Positions 26,025-34,909 of a stretch of DNA of 64,000 bases are shown piece after piece (the first letter of the stretch is position 1; every line of letters begins with the position of its first letter). Source of the DNA: Deltaproteobacteria bacterium (GTDB taxonomy: Bacteria; Desulfobacterota; Desulfobacteria; Desulfobacterales; UBA5852); the NCBI GenBank assembly GCA_020444045.1, contig JAHLLS010000015.1, positions 1 to 64,000 of the forward strand, given 5' to 3'. The position numbers and the translations under genes were made by a program. A model generated the notes under the pieces. The model ran no database searches. It saw nothing but the letters and a program-made list of their open reading frames with translations, and was not told the DNA's origin.

Positions 26025-27533
26025 TTACGCGGGGCGGGGCTGATCCAAAGGAATCCGGATTTGGAAATTTGTGCCTCTGCCAGGCTTGGAGGTCACTGTG
26101 ATCTCCCCCCCATGCTGATGAATGATTTTTTGCGTAATAAAGAGTCCAATGCCGGTTCCCTGGGTCGATTTGGAGGAGAAGAAAAGTGTGAAAATTTTAG
26201 TCTGGACCTCGTCGCTCATGCCGATGCCGTTGTCTTGGATATCAAAAACGACATCCTTTTTTTCGATGTAAACGCGGAAAATGATTCTGGGATGGGACTC
26301 ATGGACGTTTTCGCGACAGGCGTCCACGGCGTTTTCGAGAACGTTGACCAGGGCGGAGCGCAACTGGTCCTCATCGATGTTGAAGACCACGTCGGCTAAT
26401 TCCGGCGCGAAATCGCAATCGAGTGTGAGAGGTGGTTCCGCAAGGCGGGGTCGGATAATCGATGCCGTTTCCTCGGCGAAGTCGGTCACCTTGCAGGTCG
26501 CTTTTTCCAATTCACGTTCCTTGGCATAGTAAAGCACATCCAGGACCATATTTTTGATACGGCCGACCATCATTTTGACGATATCCAGACCTTCGCCCAT
26601 TTGATTGGCATCGTCCTTGGCAAACCCTTTGTCCAGCACATAGACGCCCCCGTCCAGTCCGGTCAAAAGTCCCTTGATGCTGTGGGATACGGAACCGATC
26701 ATCAGGCCGAGCGACGACAGGTGGTCGCGCATGTCCAGGATGGGCGAGATATCGGTGGCCATCAGCATGGCGCCGCCGACTTTGCCGGTTTTTTCCCGCA
26801 GGGGCGTGGTCCAGGCGAAAAAATGGCAGGCCTTGCCGGTCCGGGTGGTATACGTCAGTTCGCTTTCGTGGGATTTACCGTCAACCAAGGTGCGGGCGAC
26901 CGGGCAGTTTTCACAGGGCGCCGTGTGTCCGCGCACCAGCTCGTAGCATACCTCAACGCTCCTGGGGTCGTAGTCGAAATCTTCCCGAAAGCGGCGATTG
27001 GCGGACGTGATCCGAAAGTCGTTATCATGCACCGTGACGTAGCCCGGCAGGGCCTCGAAGAGATTCTGCTGCACCGCATCCGGTGTCCGTGTGGCCAGAC
27101 TTTCCGATTTTTGCTCTAATAGATCTTCGAGATTTTCGGTGTATTGCCTGAGTTGGGCGCGCAGCACGATACGCTCCCGGGATTTTTGCAGGGCGCGGTC
27201 CAGATCGGCATCATCGATGGGTTTGGTGATAAAATCGGTGGCTTCGTATTTCAGACTCTTGATGGCCAGGTCCATGTCACCGTGGCCGGTGATGACCACC
27301 ACTTCGGTTTCAGGGTTGGTTTGTTTCAGGCGACGCAATAGTTCGATGCCATCCATACCAGGCATTTTAATGTCGGTCAGGACGATCCCCGGGTGGTCAC
27401 GGGAAAAAATCCGTAAGGCTTCGGTGGCGTTTTCCGCTGTCAGGACGGTGTAACCCCGGTCTTCCAGCGAAATCCGCAGAACTTTGCGGATACCTTCTTC
27501 ATCGTCGACGATAAGAATTTTTTCTTTTAGCAT
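26025..27533 (-). CDS. Hybrid sensor: receiver - PAS - histidine kinase
   Basis: A 502-residue cytoplasmic protein. The N-terminal receiver (ILIVDDEEG, phospho-acceptor in VLTDIKMPGMDG, lysine in ITKPID) is followed by a coiled linker (LRQYTENLEDLLEQKSES). A PAS domain follows, with the recurring cysteine pattern VCYELVRGHTAPCENCP. The kinase core lacks a standard HisKA H-E pair; the likely phospho-site is the histidine in MIGSVSHSIKGLLTGLDGG. An HATPase domain follows (VNVLENAVDAC, DNGIGM, GTGIGLFITQ). It lies 50 bases behind the sigma-54 activator gene and ahead of the liv operon. Control of that operon is a guess from position. Confidence 0.82.
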   Translation of the reverse strand: MLKEKILIVDDEEGIRKVLRISLEDRGYTVLTAENATEALRIFSRDHPGIVLTDIKMPGMDGIELLRRLKQTNPETEVVVITGHGDMDLAIKSLKYEATDFITKPIDDADLDRALQKSRERIVLRAQLRQYTENLEDLLEQKSESLATRTPDAVQQNLFEALPGYVTVHDNDFRITSANRRFREDFDYDPRSVEVCYELVRGHTAPCENCPVARTLVDGKSHESELTYTTRTGKACHFFAWTTPLREKTGKVGGAMLMATDISPILDMRDHLSSLGLMIGSVSHSIKGLLTGLDGGVYVLDKGFAKDDANQMGEGLDIVKMMVGRIKNMVLDVLYYAKERELEKATCKVTDFAEETASIIRPRLAEPPLTLDCDFAPELADVVFNIDEDQLRSALVNVLENAVDACRENVHESHPRIIFRVYIEKKDVVFDIQDNGIGMSDEVQTKIFTLFFSSKSTQGTGIGLFITQKIIHQHGGEITVTSKPGRGTNFQIRIPLDQPRPA

Positions 27534-27582
27534 GAATGCGATCCGCAGATTTAAGCAACGATTGGGGGACCTGTTGCCGGTA

Positions 27583-29298
27583 TTAGTTTTCCCCGATCTG
27601 GTATTTCTTCATTTTACGCCACAGGGTGGTGCGATCCATACTCAGGGCGCGCGCCGTATGACTTTTATTCCAGCGATAGCGACGGAGTGTATCGATAATG
27701 CGTTCTTTTTCATTCCATGCCCGTCGCGCCGCACCGGATATGTCGTCATCCGAATGATCCTGCGCGACGCTTTTCAGTAGCCAAAGAGGAAAATGTTTTT
27801 TTTCGATCGTATCACCACAGCAGATGATGAGGGCATGCTCTAAAATATTTTCGAGTTCGCGGACATTGCCGGGGTAGTCATAGTTAAGGAGGACTTCCAT
27901 GGCCGGTTCGTCGATGCGGCCGACCGAGGCGTGCTTGGTAGTGCAGATGCGCTTGAGGATATGTTCGATCAGAAGCGGCAGGTCGCTTTTGCGGTCTTTG
28001 AGGGCGGGCAGTTCAAGGCGCATCACGTTCAGCCGGTAAAAAAGATCTTCACGGAATTTTTTTTCTTCCGCCAACCGTTTGAGGTTCTGGTTGGTGGCCG
28101 ACAGAATACGCACGTTCACACGGGTGGTCTGACGACTACCCAGGGCATAGAATTCCCGGTCTTCAATGACCCGCAGCAGCTTGGCTTGCAGGGCCAACGG
28201 CAGATCGCCGATTTCGTCGAGAAAAATGGTGCCGCCGTCGGCCAGTTGAAAGCGGCCCGGCTTGTCACGATCGGCACCGGTAAAAGCGCCTTTGACATAC
28301 CCGAACATTTCCGATTCCAGGAGGTTGTCGGGTAGGGAAGCACAATTGACCTTGATCAACTTCTGGCCGGCACGATCACTGGCGTTATGGATGATCTTGG
28401 CCAGGAGATCCTTGCCGGTGCCGGTGGGTCCCTCGATCAGAACGGTGGCATCGCTGGCGGCAATCACCGGGATGATTTCAAATATCTTCTGCATCTCGGG
28501 GTGTCGACCCACCATGTCGAAATAGGTGTATTGACCCCGGATAGCGCTTTTGTAGTGATATTGCAGGGAAAGATCGGAAATGGTGGTGAGTCCGCCGACC
28601 ACCGACCCTTCCTCGTTTTTGAGCGGCACGTAATTGGCCTGGACGGGAATTCGCTGCCCTTCCCGGGTGGTGAGGTCCGTTTCGACCCGGATGTGACCAT
28701 TGCCGTCTTTCAGCTGCTCGGGCGCCTTCTTGAAATCCTTGCCAAAGCGGGACCCGAAAACCTTGTCGCATGACTTGCCCAATAGCTCGGTGCGTGAATA
28801 GCCGGTAATTTTTTCCGCCATGGTGTTGAAAAAGGAGATATGGTCACCGCGGTCGACGGTCAATACGCCGATGTCTAGATTGTCCAAAATGATTTTGAGG
28901 CGCAGGTCTTCAAACCGGATCCGTTTAATCAGGTCGCGGAACGCGGAATGATCTTGAAAAACCTCGATGCATCCCTTCAAACGGTGATCGGCGTCGAAAA
29001 TCGGGAATTCAATTTTTGTCAGGCTGCACTGTTTATCGTTGGGGGCGACTAAATCGATTTCGGACACGACGGTTTCGATTTCCGCCCCAGGTTCCTCGAG
29101 GTATTTGCAATGGCCGCTACATAGATAATCTAAAAAAACTTCGTAACAGTTATGGCCGATGACCGCAGTTGCCTTTTTGCCGGTCAGGGACTCGGCCGCA
29201 TGATTCAGTGAAATGATTTTACGCTCGGGTGAGAGGACGATAACCCCCAGAGACAGCAGATCAAAAATTTCACCGATTTGTTCGTAGCGCAGGAACAT
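27583..29298 (-). CDS. Sigma-54-dependent activator with two PAS domains and no receiver
   Basis: A 571-residue protein from the ATG at 29298, which has GGGATAG upstream and lies 4 bases after the kinase stop; a frame from 29328 would overlap that gene and has no ribosome site. Order: PAS with cysteines (NCYEVFLDYLCSGHCKY), second PAS (LDIGVLTVDRGD), AAA+ domain (GPTGTGKD, contact loop GAFTGA, FLDEIGDLPLA, GNVRELENILEHA) and a Fis-type DNA-binding end (NKSHTARALSMDRTTLWRKM). The first-base spacing with the upstream kinase suggests a functional pair although there is no receiver to phosphorylate. Target promoters are unknown; none with a good -24/-12 match was seen next to it. Confidence 0.88.
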   Translation of the reverse strand: MFLRYEQIGEIFDLLSLGVIVLSPERKIISLNHAAESLTGKKATAVIGHNCYEVFLDYLCSGHCKYLEEPGAEIETVVSEIDLVAPNDKQCSLTKIEFPIFDADHRLKGCIEVFQDHSAFRDLIKRIRFEDLRLKIILDNLDIGVLTVDRGDHISFFNTMAEKITGYSRTELLGKSCDKVFGSRFGKDFKKAPEQLKDGNGHIRVETDLTTREGQRIPVQANYVPLKNEEGSVVGGLTTISDLSLQYHYKSAIRGQYTYFDMVGRHPEMQKIFEIIPVIAASDATVLIEGPTGTGKDLLAKIIHNASDRAGQKLIKVNCASLPDNLLESEMFGYVKGAFTGADRDKPGRFQLADGGTIFLDEIGDLPLALQAKLLRVIEDREFYALGSRQTTRVNVRILSATNQNLKRLAEEKKFREDLFYRLNVMRLELPALKDRKSDLPLLIEHILKRICTTKHASVGRIDEPAMEVLLNYDYPGNVRELENILEHALIICCGDTIEKKHFPLWLLKSVAQDHSDDDISGAARRAWNEKERIIDTLRRYRWNKSHTARALSMDRTTLWRKMKKYQIGEN

Positions 29299-29302
29299 GA
29301 TG

Positions 29303-31657
29303 CTATCCCATTGTTTCGGCCGGTTCATTCAAACGGTCACGCGACATGACGATACGGCCATTGTCATCCGGATGGGTCACCGGGAAGGTCAAGGTAAACC
29401 GCGCCCCTTTTCCCGGTAGGGACTCGGCCCGGATATCCCCCCGGCAATCCTTGACAATCCCGTAGCTGATGGACAGGCCCAGTCCGGTTCCCTTGCCAAC
29501 CTCTTTGGTGGTAAAAAACGGATCGAAGATTTTGTCACGCACCGTTTCGGGAATACCGCTGCCACTGTCTTCCACTTCGGCGATGATACGGTCTTCCTCA
29601 CAGCGCGTGCGGATCACTATCTGTTTGACATGCAGGTCGGATGCCGTTTCGAGCGACGGTTCAGGGATTACTTCCCAGTCGGCCTCGATGGCATCGCGGG
29701 CGTTCACCAATAGATTGATGAAGACCTGCTCCAGGCAACTGGGGTCAGCCTCGATAAACGGCAAGTCCGGCGCCAGATCCCATTGGACGTCGATTCCGCG
29801 AACTTTCAGCTGCTGGCTGAAAATCTCAAAGGCCCGTTCGATGACATCATTGATCTGGATGGGAGCGGTATCCAGGTCCGACTTGCGCCCGAATTCGCGC
29901 ATATGGTTGATAATCTTGCTGGCCCGGTCGATGTGACTGTCGATTTCACCGGTCATGGTCAGCATGATATCGTCCGCGATGGGTTCCTGGTTGCGGACTT
30001 TTTTCATCAGGTAACTGCTGGCGGTTTTGATAACCGAAAGAGGCTGGTTCAATTCATGGGCCACACCGGTGGCCATTTCACCAAGGGTTGCCATTTTGCT
30101 GGCCTGAATAAGCTGCTGCTCGGCTTCGAGACGTTTGGTGATGTCGCTTGTGGTAACGAGGAAAACCTTTTGGCCTTCATAGTCGGAGGGCGAAATGCGG
30201 ATATTGACGAACAGCGGTATCCCCGATTTCTTGATTTGCCGGACCCGGTTCAAAATCTGTGACGCGGGAATGGTGGCGGCATAGGCCTTCTTTTCCTCGT
30301 TCACGAAAAAATTCAGAAATGATGTGCCCAGTATATCAGATTTTTCATACTCGTAAACCGTTTTTACGCTGGCGTTGCAATCCAGGATTGCGAGATTTGA
30401 TGCATCCAGCACGAATACAGGATTGGGGATGTTGTTGAAAAAGGCCTGGTATTTGATTTCGGATTTACGGAGTTTGTCTTCCAACACCTTCATGTCCGTC
30501 AGGTCCAGATTCATTTCCATGGCACCGCAAATGCGGCCTTCGTCATTCATTAAAGGCGAGGTGACCACCAGCCAATGGGCGGGGCGCCCGTTTTTATCGC
30601 AGCCCGTTTCTTCGCCCAACTGCGGCCCGGCACCTTCGAAGGTTTTTTCCACCAGGCAATCCCGACATTTTTTTTCACGGCCCTTGTAGGCTTTGAAACA
30701 ATAGTCACCTTTGATCGGATTGAATTTGTCGGCGTAGCTGCGGTTGAAGTTCACCAGACGGAAATCTCGGTCCAAAACGGCAATTTCACAGGGAACGTTT
30801 TCAAACAAATTCTGGTATTCGTTGCGTTGCCGACGGAGATCCGTCTGGCTGCGGGCGATTTCATCCCCCATGCGGTTGACGGCCATGGCCAACTGATTGA
30901 TCTCGTCCTCACCGTCCACCGGTACTTTCGTAATGTAATCGCCTTCGGCGATGAGCCGGGTTTCGTCGATCAGGCGGCGGATGGGACGGTTGACGAAGCG
31001 CAGCATGACCACCACGATGATGGCAGAGGTTACGACGAAGACAAACGCGGCCAGCATGATGATGCCGTGTTTGAAACGCAGCATTTCAGCCTGCACTTTT
31101 TCCAGCGAGAAGACGACGTCCAGGGCCCCCAGCACTTTTTTGTCCACCGGGTGGACGTGACAGGCCTCCGAACAGCCCGGTTCATTGAGGATTGGCGTGA
31201 TGACGCCGATAACGTTTTGACCGGCCGGGGTGGAGAAGAATCGCGTGCCCTGCTCGGGCTTAAGCATTTCCAGGGGAGGATCCCAGCGATGACAGACATC
31301 GCAAGCTTCCGCTTTGATGTTGGTGATTTGCTCGACCTCCTCCAGTTGGTTGGAAAACTTGATCTGGCCGGCTTTGTTGTAAATGCGGATGGTTTCGATG
31401 TCTTCCTGACGGGCGATGTTAATGATGATCTGGTTGATATCGTCGCGGGCGTTGCTCATCATGGCGTAGTGGGTGCCCAGTTTGATCGTATTGCAGAAGC
31501 GGGCGGTTTCGCTGATTATCTGCTGGGTGAGCATCTTGTCTTCGTAGCGGATATTGAAATACGCCCATACGGCGATACTTACCAGCAGGGTCAGGCCCAC
31601 CGCAAAGATGAGCTTGAACATCAAGCTGTTGCGAAGTTCCCGGAAGGGGTGGCCCAT
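29303..31657 (-). CDS. Membrane sensor kinase with periplasmic heme-c-type motifs
   Basis: A 784-residue kinase. Transmembrane segments at about 13-33 and 198-220 enclose a periplasmic domain of about 165 residues. That domain contains CDVCH (119-123), a c-type heme attachment motif, and CSEACH (162-167), a spaced CxxxCH variant. A HAMP domain ([19 protein letters not shown]), a PAS with the cysteine series [16 protein letters not shown] and a second PAS ([13 protein letters not shown]) follow. The end is HisKA ([14 protein letters not shown]) and HATPase ([28 protein letters not shown]). The heme motifs make it a candidate redox or gas sensor. It is immediately upstream of a sigma-54 activator that starts 4 bases after its stop. 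Confidence 0.85.
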   Translation of the reverse strand: MGHPFRELRNSLMFKLIFAVGLTLLVSIAVWAYFNIRYEDKMLTQQIISETARFCNTIKLGTHYAMMSNARDDINQIIINIARQEDIETIRIYNKAGQIKFSNQLEEVEQITNIKAEACDVCHRWDPPLEMLKPEQGTRFFSTPAGQNVIGVITPILNEPGCSEACHVHPVDKKVLGALDVVFSLEKVQAEMLRFKHGIIMLAAFVFVVTSAIIVVVMLRFVNRPIRRLIDETRLIAEGDYITKVPVDGEDEINQLAMAVNRMGDEIARSQTDLRRQRNEYQNLFENVPCEIAVLDRDFRLVNFNRSYADKFNPIKGDYCFKAYKGREKKCRDCLVEKTFEGAGPQLGEETGCDKNGRPAHWLVVTSPLMNDEGRICGAMEMNLDLTDMKVLEDKLRKSEIKYQAFFNNIPNPVFVLDASNLAILDCNASVKTVYEYEKSDILGTSFLNFFVNEEKKAYAATIPASQILNRVRQIKKSGIPLFVNIRISPSDYEGQKVFLVTTSDITKRLEAEQQLIQASKMATLGEMATGVAHELNQPLSVIKTASSYLMKKVRNQEPIADDIMLTMTGEIDSHIDRASKIINHMREFGRKSDLDTAPIQINDVIERAFEIFSQQLKVRGIDVQWDLAPDLPFIEADPSCLEQVFINLLVNARDAIEADWEVIPEPSLETASDLHVKQIVIRTRCEEDRIIAEVEDSGSGIPETVRDKIFDPFFTTKEVGKGTGLGLSISYGIVKDCRGDIRAESLPGKGARFTLTFPVTHPDDNGRIVMSRDRLNEPAETMG

Positions 31658-31706
31658 GACGTTCTCCCGTCTCTCCTTGAAAAAACGCGCTTTGCTTACA
31701 AAAACA

Positions 31707-31775
31707 ATGCCCGGTATCCCATCAGAATGTGTTGAAAAGGAACGCCGTTTTCATCATTCCAGGACAACCGGGCAT
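31707..31775. repeat. Inverted repeat in the leader of the heme-motif kinase
   Basis: ATGCCCGGT (31707-31715) and ACCGGGCAT (31767-31775) are exact complements separated by 51 bases, 50-118 bases upstream of the kinase start at 31657. The rest of 31658-31879 shows no gene. It could be a regulator site or part of a folded leader. Confidence 0.45.
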
Positions 31776-31879
31776 CTGGCGTACAACCCGCGGGTCTGTC
31801 TCCATAAAGTGGTCAGAGAATTACGGGTGGTGACACAGCATGCGTCCTTTCCCTCAATAGGGATTCTCAACCGGCGCTG

Positions 31880-33181
31880 TCACACGAGTCCGACTTCCGC
31901 CAGATCCGGGCCCAGATACTCCCTTTCATTTTCTCCCAAAACGCCCAGTGACAGACAGATCAAGGTCCAGAGATGGACGGTATGATACGGCGCTTCGAAA
32001 TGTTCGGCCAGATCGTGAATCTGGGCATGACAGTTATGGCAGGCCGCAATGCAATAATCGGCGCCCGTGGCCAAAATCTGGTCCAGTTTCAGGCGACCGT
32101 ATTCGCGGCGTTCCTCATTGTAGCCCGACTGCAGGAACCCGCCCCCGCCTCCGCAGCAGTAATTGTTGGACTTATTGGGAGACATGTCGATGAAGTTTTC
32201 TTCGCCGACGAGGGTTTTCACCACATAGCGCAAGTCATCGGCCACCGGGTCACCATAGCTTTTGCGGACGATCTGGCAGGGGTCCTGGACGGTGAACTTA
32301 ATCTTTAAATCCCGGTTCCAGTCGCTGTTGACCTTGAGTTTGCCTTCTCGGATCCAGCGGGCGTAATACTGGTAGATGCTCGCGATTTCCATATCGGTGG
32401 CGATGTTGAATTTTTGCAGTCCGGCCCGGACTGCGTAAGTGACGTGCCCTCACTCGGTGTTGAGGTAAACCTTGCACCCCAGGGCGTGGGCCTGACCGAT
32501 GCTGGTGGCCACCACGTGTTTCCAGCTTTCGTCGTCGGCCAGGAACATGCAGTAGTTCTCGCCACCCCACCCCTTGCTACCGTAAGTCCAGTCGGCACCG
32601 ACATGGTGCAGGATCTTCCAGAGGGGGATCATTTCATCCGGTTCGGTGACCGGCTCCCGGGAGTTCTGGTTGAGGAAGAAGTAAGCTCCCTGCTTATCCA
32701 CAGGGGCCTGCAGATCCTCGAACCCGGGCTGGTTTTCGCGGACCTCCTCCGCAACGTCCTCCACGACGAACGTGAAATCCTCGGGCGAGGCCCCCATGGC
32801 GCTGCCGCTTTCATTCCTCAGCGCCATGTCGCAGGAGCCCAGGATGCCCTTGGGCCGCTCTTCACGGGGCCAGGCCGCGCGCGCCTGGTAGACCAGGGCC
32901 GGGATGTCAATTTTCATGGGGCAGACATAGACGCAGCGCTGGCACATGCTGCACATCCAGACCCATGGTGTGCTGGTGAGCTCTTCATCCAGGCCCAATG
33001 CGGCCATGCGCAGGAATTTGCGCGGGTCCATGCCATGCAGTCCGGTGGCCGGGCACCCCGAAGCGCAGGCCCCGCACGTCAGGCAGAGATCCAGATTGCC
33101 GCCCTCCGGCAGCATCTCTTTGACCCGGTCCAGAAAGGCACTGGTCCGTTCGGGTCCGATTTGGATGGCTGCTTCGCCCAT
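31880..33181 (-). CDS. Selenocysteine-containing HdrD/DsrK-like iron-sulfur protein (copy 2)
   Basis: A 433-residue frame from 33181 to 31880 with an in-frame TGA at 32452-32450, read as selenocysteine 244. It is a close paralogue of 14993-16312 with the same layout: two ferredoxin motifs (CLTCGACASGCP, CSMCQRCVYVCP), the segment GGENYCMFLADD, the NTE-U-GH motif, then DPCQIVRKSYG, NYCCGGGGGF and CHNCHAQ. The TGA sits at the same residue in both paralogues. A perfect hairpin follows it, with base-pair changes matched on both arms relative to copy 1. It is the last gene of the second Hdr locus, 54 bases after hdrB, and may replace or assist HdrB as the disulfide-handling subunit. Confidence 0.88.
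32416..32452 (-). promoter_or_regulatory. Selenocysteine codon and SECIS-like hairpin, HdrD-like copy 2
   Basis: After the TGA (32452-32450) and 15 bases, GCAGTCCG-GGC-CGGACTGC forms a perfect 8-bp stem (32434-32416). The loop GGC is the same as in copy 1, and the closing pair changes from T-A to G-C, preserving pairing. Confidence 0.8.
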
Positions 33182-33235
33182 AATGATCTCCTTTATGCTT
33201 GGTTCGGCAATACCGCAGTGGATGCCGGAAATGTC

Positions 33236-34117
33236 TCAGGCATTCACGGCGGCTTTACATTTGCTGTGAAAATGATCGTTTACGGCCAGGTTCAAGCCCA
33301 GTCCCAGGGCCTCGTCCGAAAGACCGAAGGCCATGCCGATCAGCTGGGGCAAATAGAGAATGGTCGCCGAGGACACGTCACCGTAGCGCCGGGCGATTTT
33401 ATCCTGGTAGGCTTCCAGGTTCATCTGGCACATGGGGCAGACCGTCACGATGGCGTCGGCCCCCCGGGCGGCCTGCAGGATGGCGTGAACGAGTTCCAGG
33501 GCCACCTCCATCTTGGTATTCATGTGGGACGCGCCGCAGCATTTGGCACCCATCTGCCAGGGGTGGATGCGCGCCCCCGTAGCGCGAATCAGCGGCTCCA
33601 TGCTGCGGGGCTCCTCCGGATCATCAAAGACCGGATAGGGCCGCAGGCATTGACAACCATAGTACGGGGCGATGGTCAAGTGGGAGAGATCCACGGTGAC
33701 CTTCTCCCGGATGGCGTCGGCGCCGAGATCGGTGGCAAGAACATCCAGCAGATGACGCACCTTCACCGTGCCCTTGACGGTCAGATCGTTTTCCGCCAGC
33801 ACGGTATTGACACGGTCGCGGGTGAGCGGGTCCTGTCGCATGGTCTCAGCTGCTTTTTTCAGGTTGAGGTAGCAGGCGCTGCAGGGGATCATGACGTCCT
33901 GCTGCGCATCCATGCCCTCGGCGATGGCCAGATTGATGGCCGGCAACGCCAGAGAAAGGAGATCGGAACAGGCTTCGGCAGCGCTGGCGCCACAGCATGT
34001 CCATTCCTCCAGTTCCGTGAGCGGAATGCCCATGGCGTCCATGACGGCGCGGGTGGACAGGTCATACTCTCTGGCCGTGCCTGTCAGCGAGCAGCCGGGG
34101 TAATAAAGGTAGCTCAT
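33236..34117 (-). CDS. hdrB: Heterodisulfide reductase subunit B
   Basis: A 293-residue HdrB with two CCG domains: YYPGCSLTG, EWTCCGASAAE and IPCSACYLN make the first, and YYGCQCLRP, AKCCGASHMN and VCPMCQMN make the second. In Hdr complexes HdrB holds the non-cubane Fe-S clusters that reduce a disulfide or similar two-electron acceptor. It overlaps hdrC by 4 bases (ATGA), so both are translated together. Unlike the HdrD-like neighbours all its motif cysteines are encoded as cysteine. Confidence 0.92.
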   Translation of the reverse strand: MSYLYYPGCSLTGTAREYDLSTRAVMDAMGIPLTELEEWTCCGASAAEACSDLLSLALPAINLAIAEGMDAQQDVMIPCSACYLNLKKAAETMRQDPLTRDRVNTVLAENDLTVKGTVKVRHLLDVLATDLGADAIREKVTVDLSHLTIAPYYGCQCLRPYPVFDDPEEPRSMEPLIRATGARIHPWQMGAKCCGASHMNTKMEVALELVHAILQAARGADAIVTVCPMCQMNLEAYQDKIARRYGDVSSATILYLPQLIGMAFGLSDEALGLGLNLAVNDHFHSKCKAAVNA

Positions 34118-34701
34118 TCGGATGCCTCCATGCTTTCAGCTTTTTGAAAGATCTTTTCCAGCGAACGCTTTCCAGGAGCCGCAAATGGGTATTCAATGGC
34201 CATTTTGCCCTTGCGGAAGAGCTTGAATCCCAGTCCGGTATAACTTAGCGGCAGCAACGGTTTGCTGGGGGTCATGGTCAGAAAATAGCGCGAGATGAAT
34301 TCGGTTTCCCGAATCCGACCGTGGCGGCGGATCGTGTTCATGAAATGACCGTAGAAGGCGGTACTGGGCTTATAGCGTGCCATGTGCCCCCGGTAGGCCA
34401 TTTGTTTGAGGTCGTGCATGGCTTCGGTCAGCGGCAGGCCGCGCGGGCAGCGCAGGGTGCAGCTGTAGCAGGCCGAACAGAGCGTGAAGGTCTGGCTCGT
34501 AAAGATGCCCTCGGTCTCTTCCATGAGCACCATGCGCCAGAGCTTGCGGGGGGTGAGATCCATGGCAAATTCATTCGGACAGGATGCGCTGCAGGTCCCG
34601 CACTGAATACAGGCTTGGATCTTGTCCTGGATGGCGTGCAGGACCTCCGAGGCGGATTTTTCCCCATCCTGGCGGGTGGGGGTTGCAGCCGTGGGATTCA
34701 T
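34114..34701 (-). CDS. hdrC: Heterodisulfide reductase subunit C
   Basis: A 195-residue HdrC with two ferredoxin motifs (CIQCGTCSASCP and CSACYSCTLRCP) that carry electrons between HdrA and HdrB. The C-terminal third (from about residue 115) is a non-cysteine extension common in sulfate reducers. It follows hdrA by a 208-base gap, in which I see no convincing promoter, and is fused by overlap to hdrB. Confidence 0.9.
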   Translation of the reverse strand: MNPTAATPTRQDGEKSASEVLHAIQDKIQACIQCGTCSASCPNEFAMDLTPRKLWRMVLMEETEGIFTSQTFTLCSACYSCTLRCPRGLPLTEAMHDLKQMAYRGHMARYKPSTAFYGHFMNTIRRHGRIRETEFISRYFLTMTPSKPLLPLSYTGLGFKLFRKGKMAIEYPFAAPGKRSLEKIFQKAESMEASE

Positions 34702-34909
34702 GGCAGCTCCTTTTTTAGGGCCGTTAGCTTAGTGTCCATCCATAAATGGCTTTTTTGACCCTGATCTCCGTTTTACGCGGGTTTCCGGCTGCGGCGTACA
34801 ACAATACGCCTCACCGTAAATCCTTGTGCGGCCTTGATCAGAAACAAATATTCTCATTTATAGATTGGACACGTTGGTTCCTTTCTACCGTCTTTGGACG
34901 CGCATCAGC

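Noticed and set aside
32414..34147. Open frame of 577 codons on the + strand
   Set aside because: Antisense to the HdrB and HdrD-like genes, which have clear cysteine motifs; no own ribosome site or domain.
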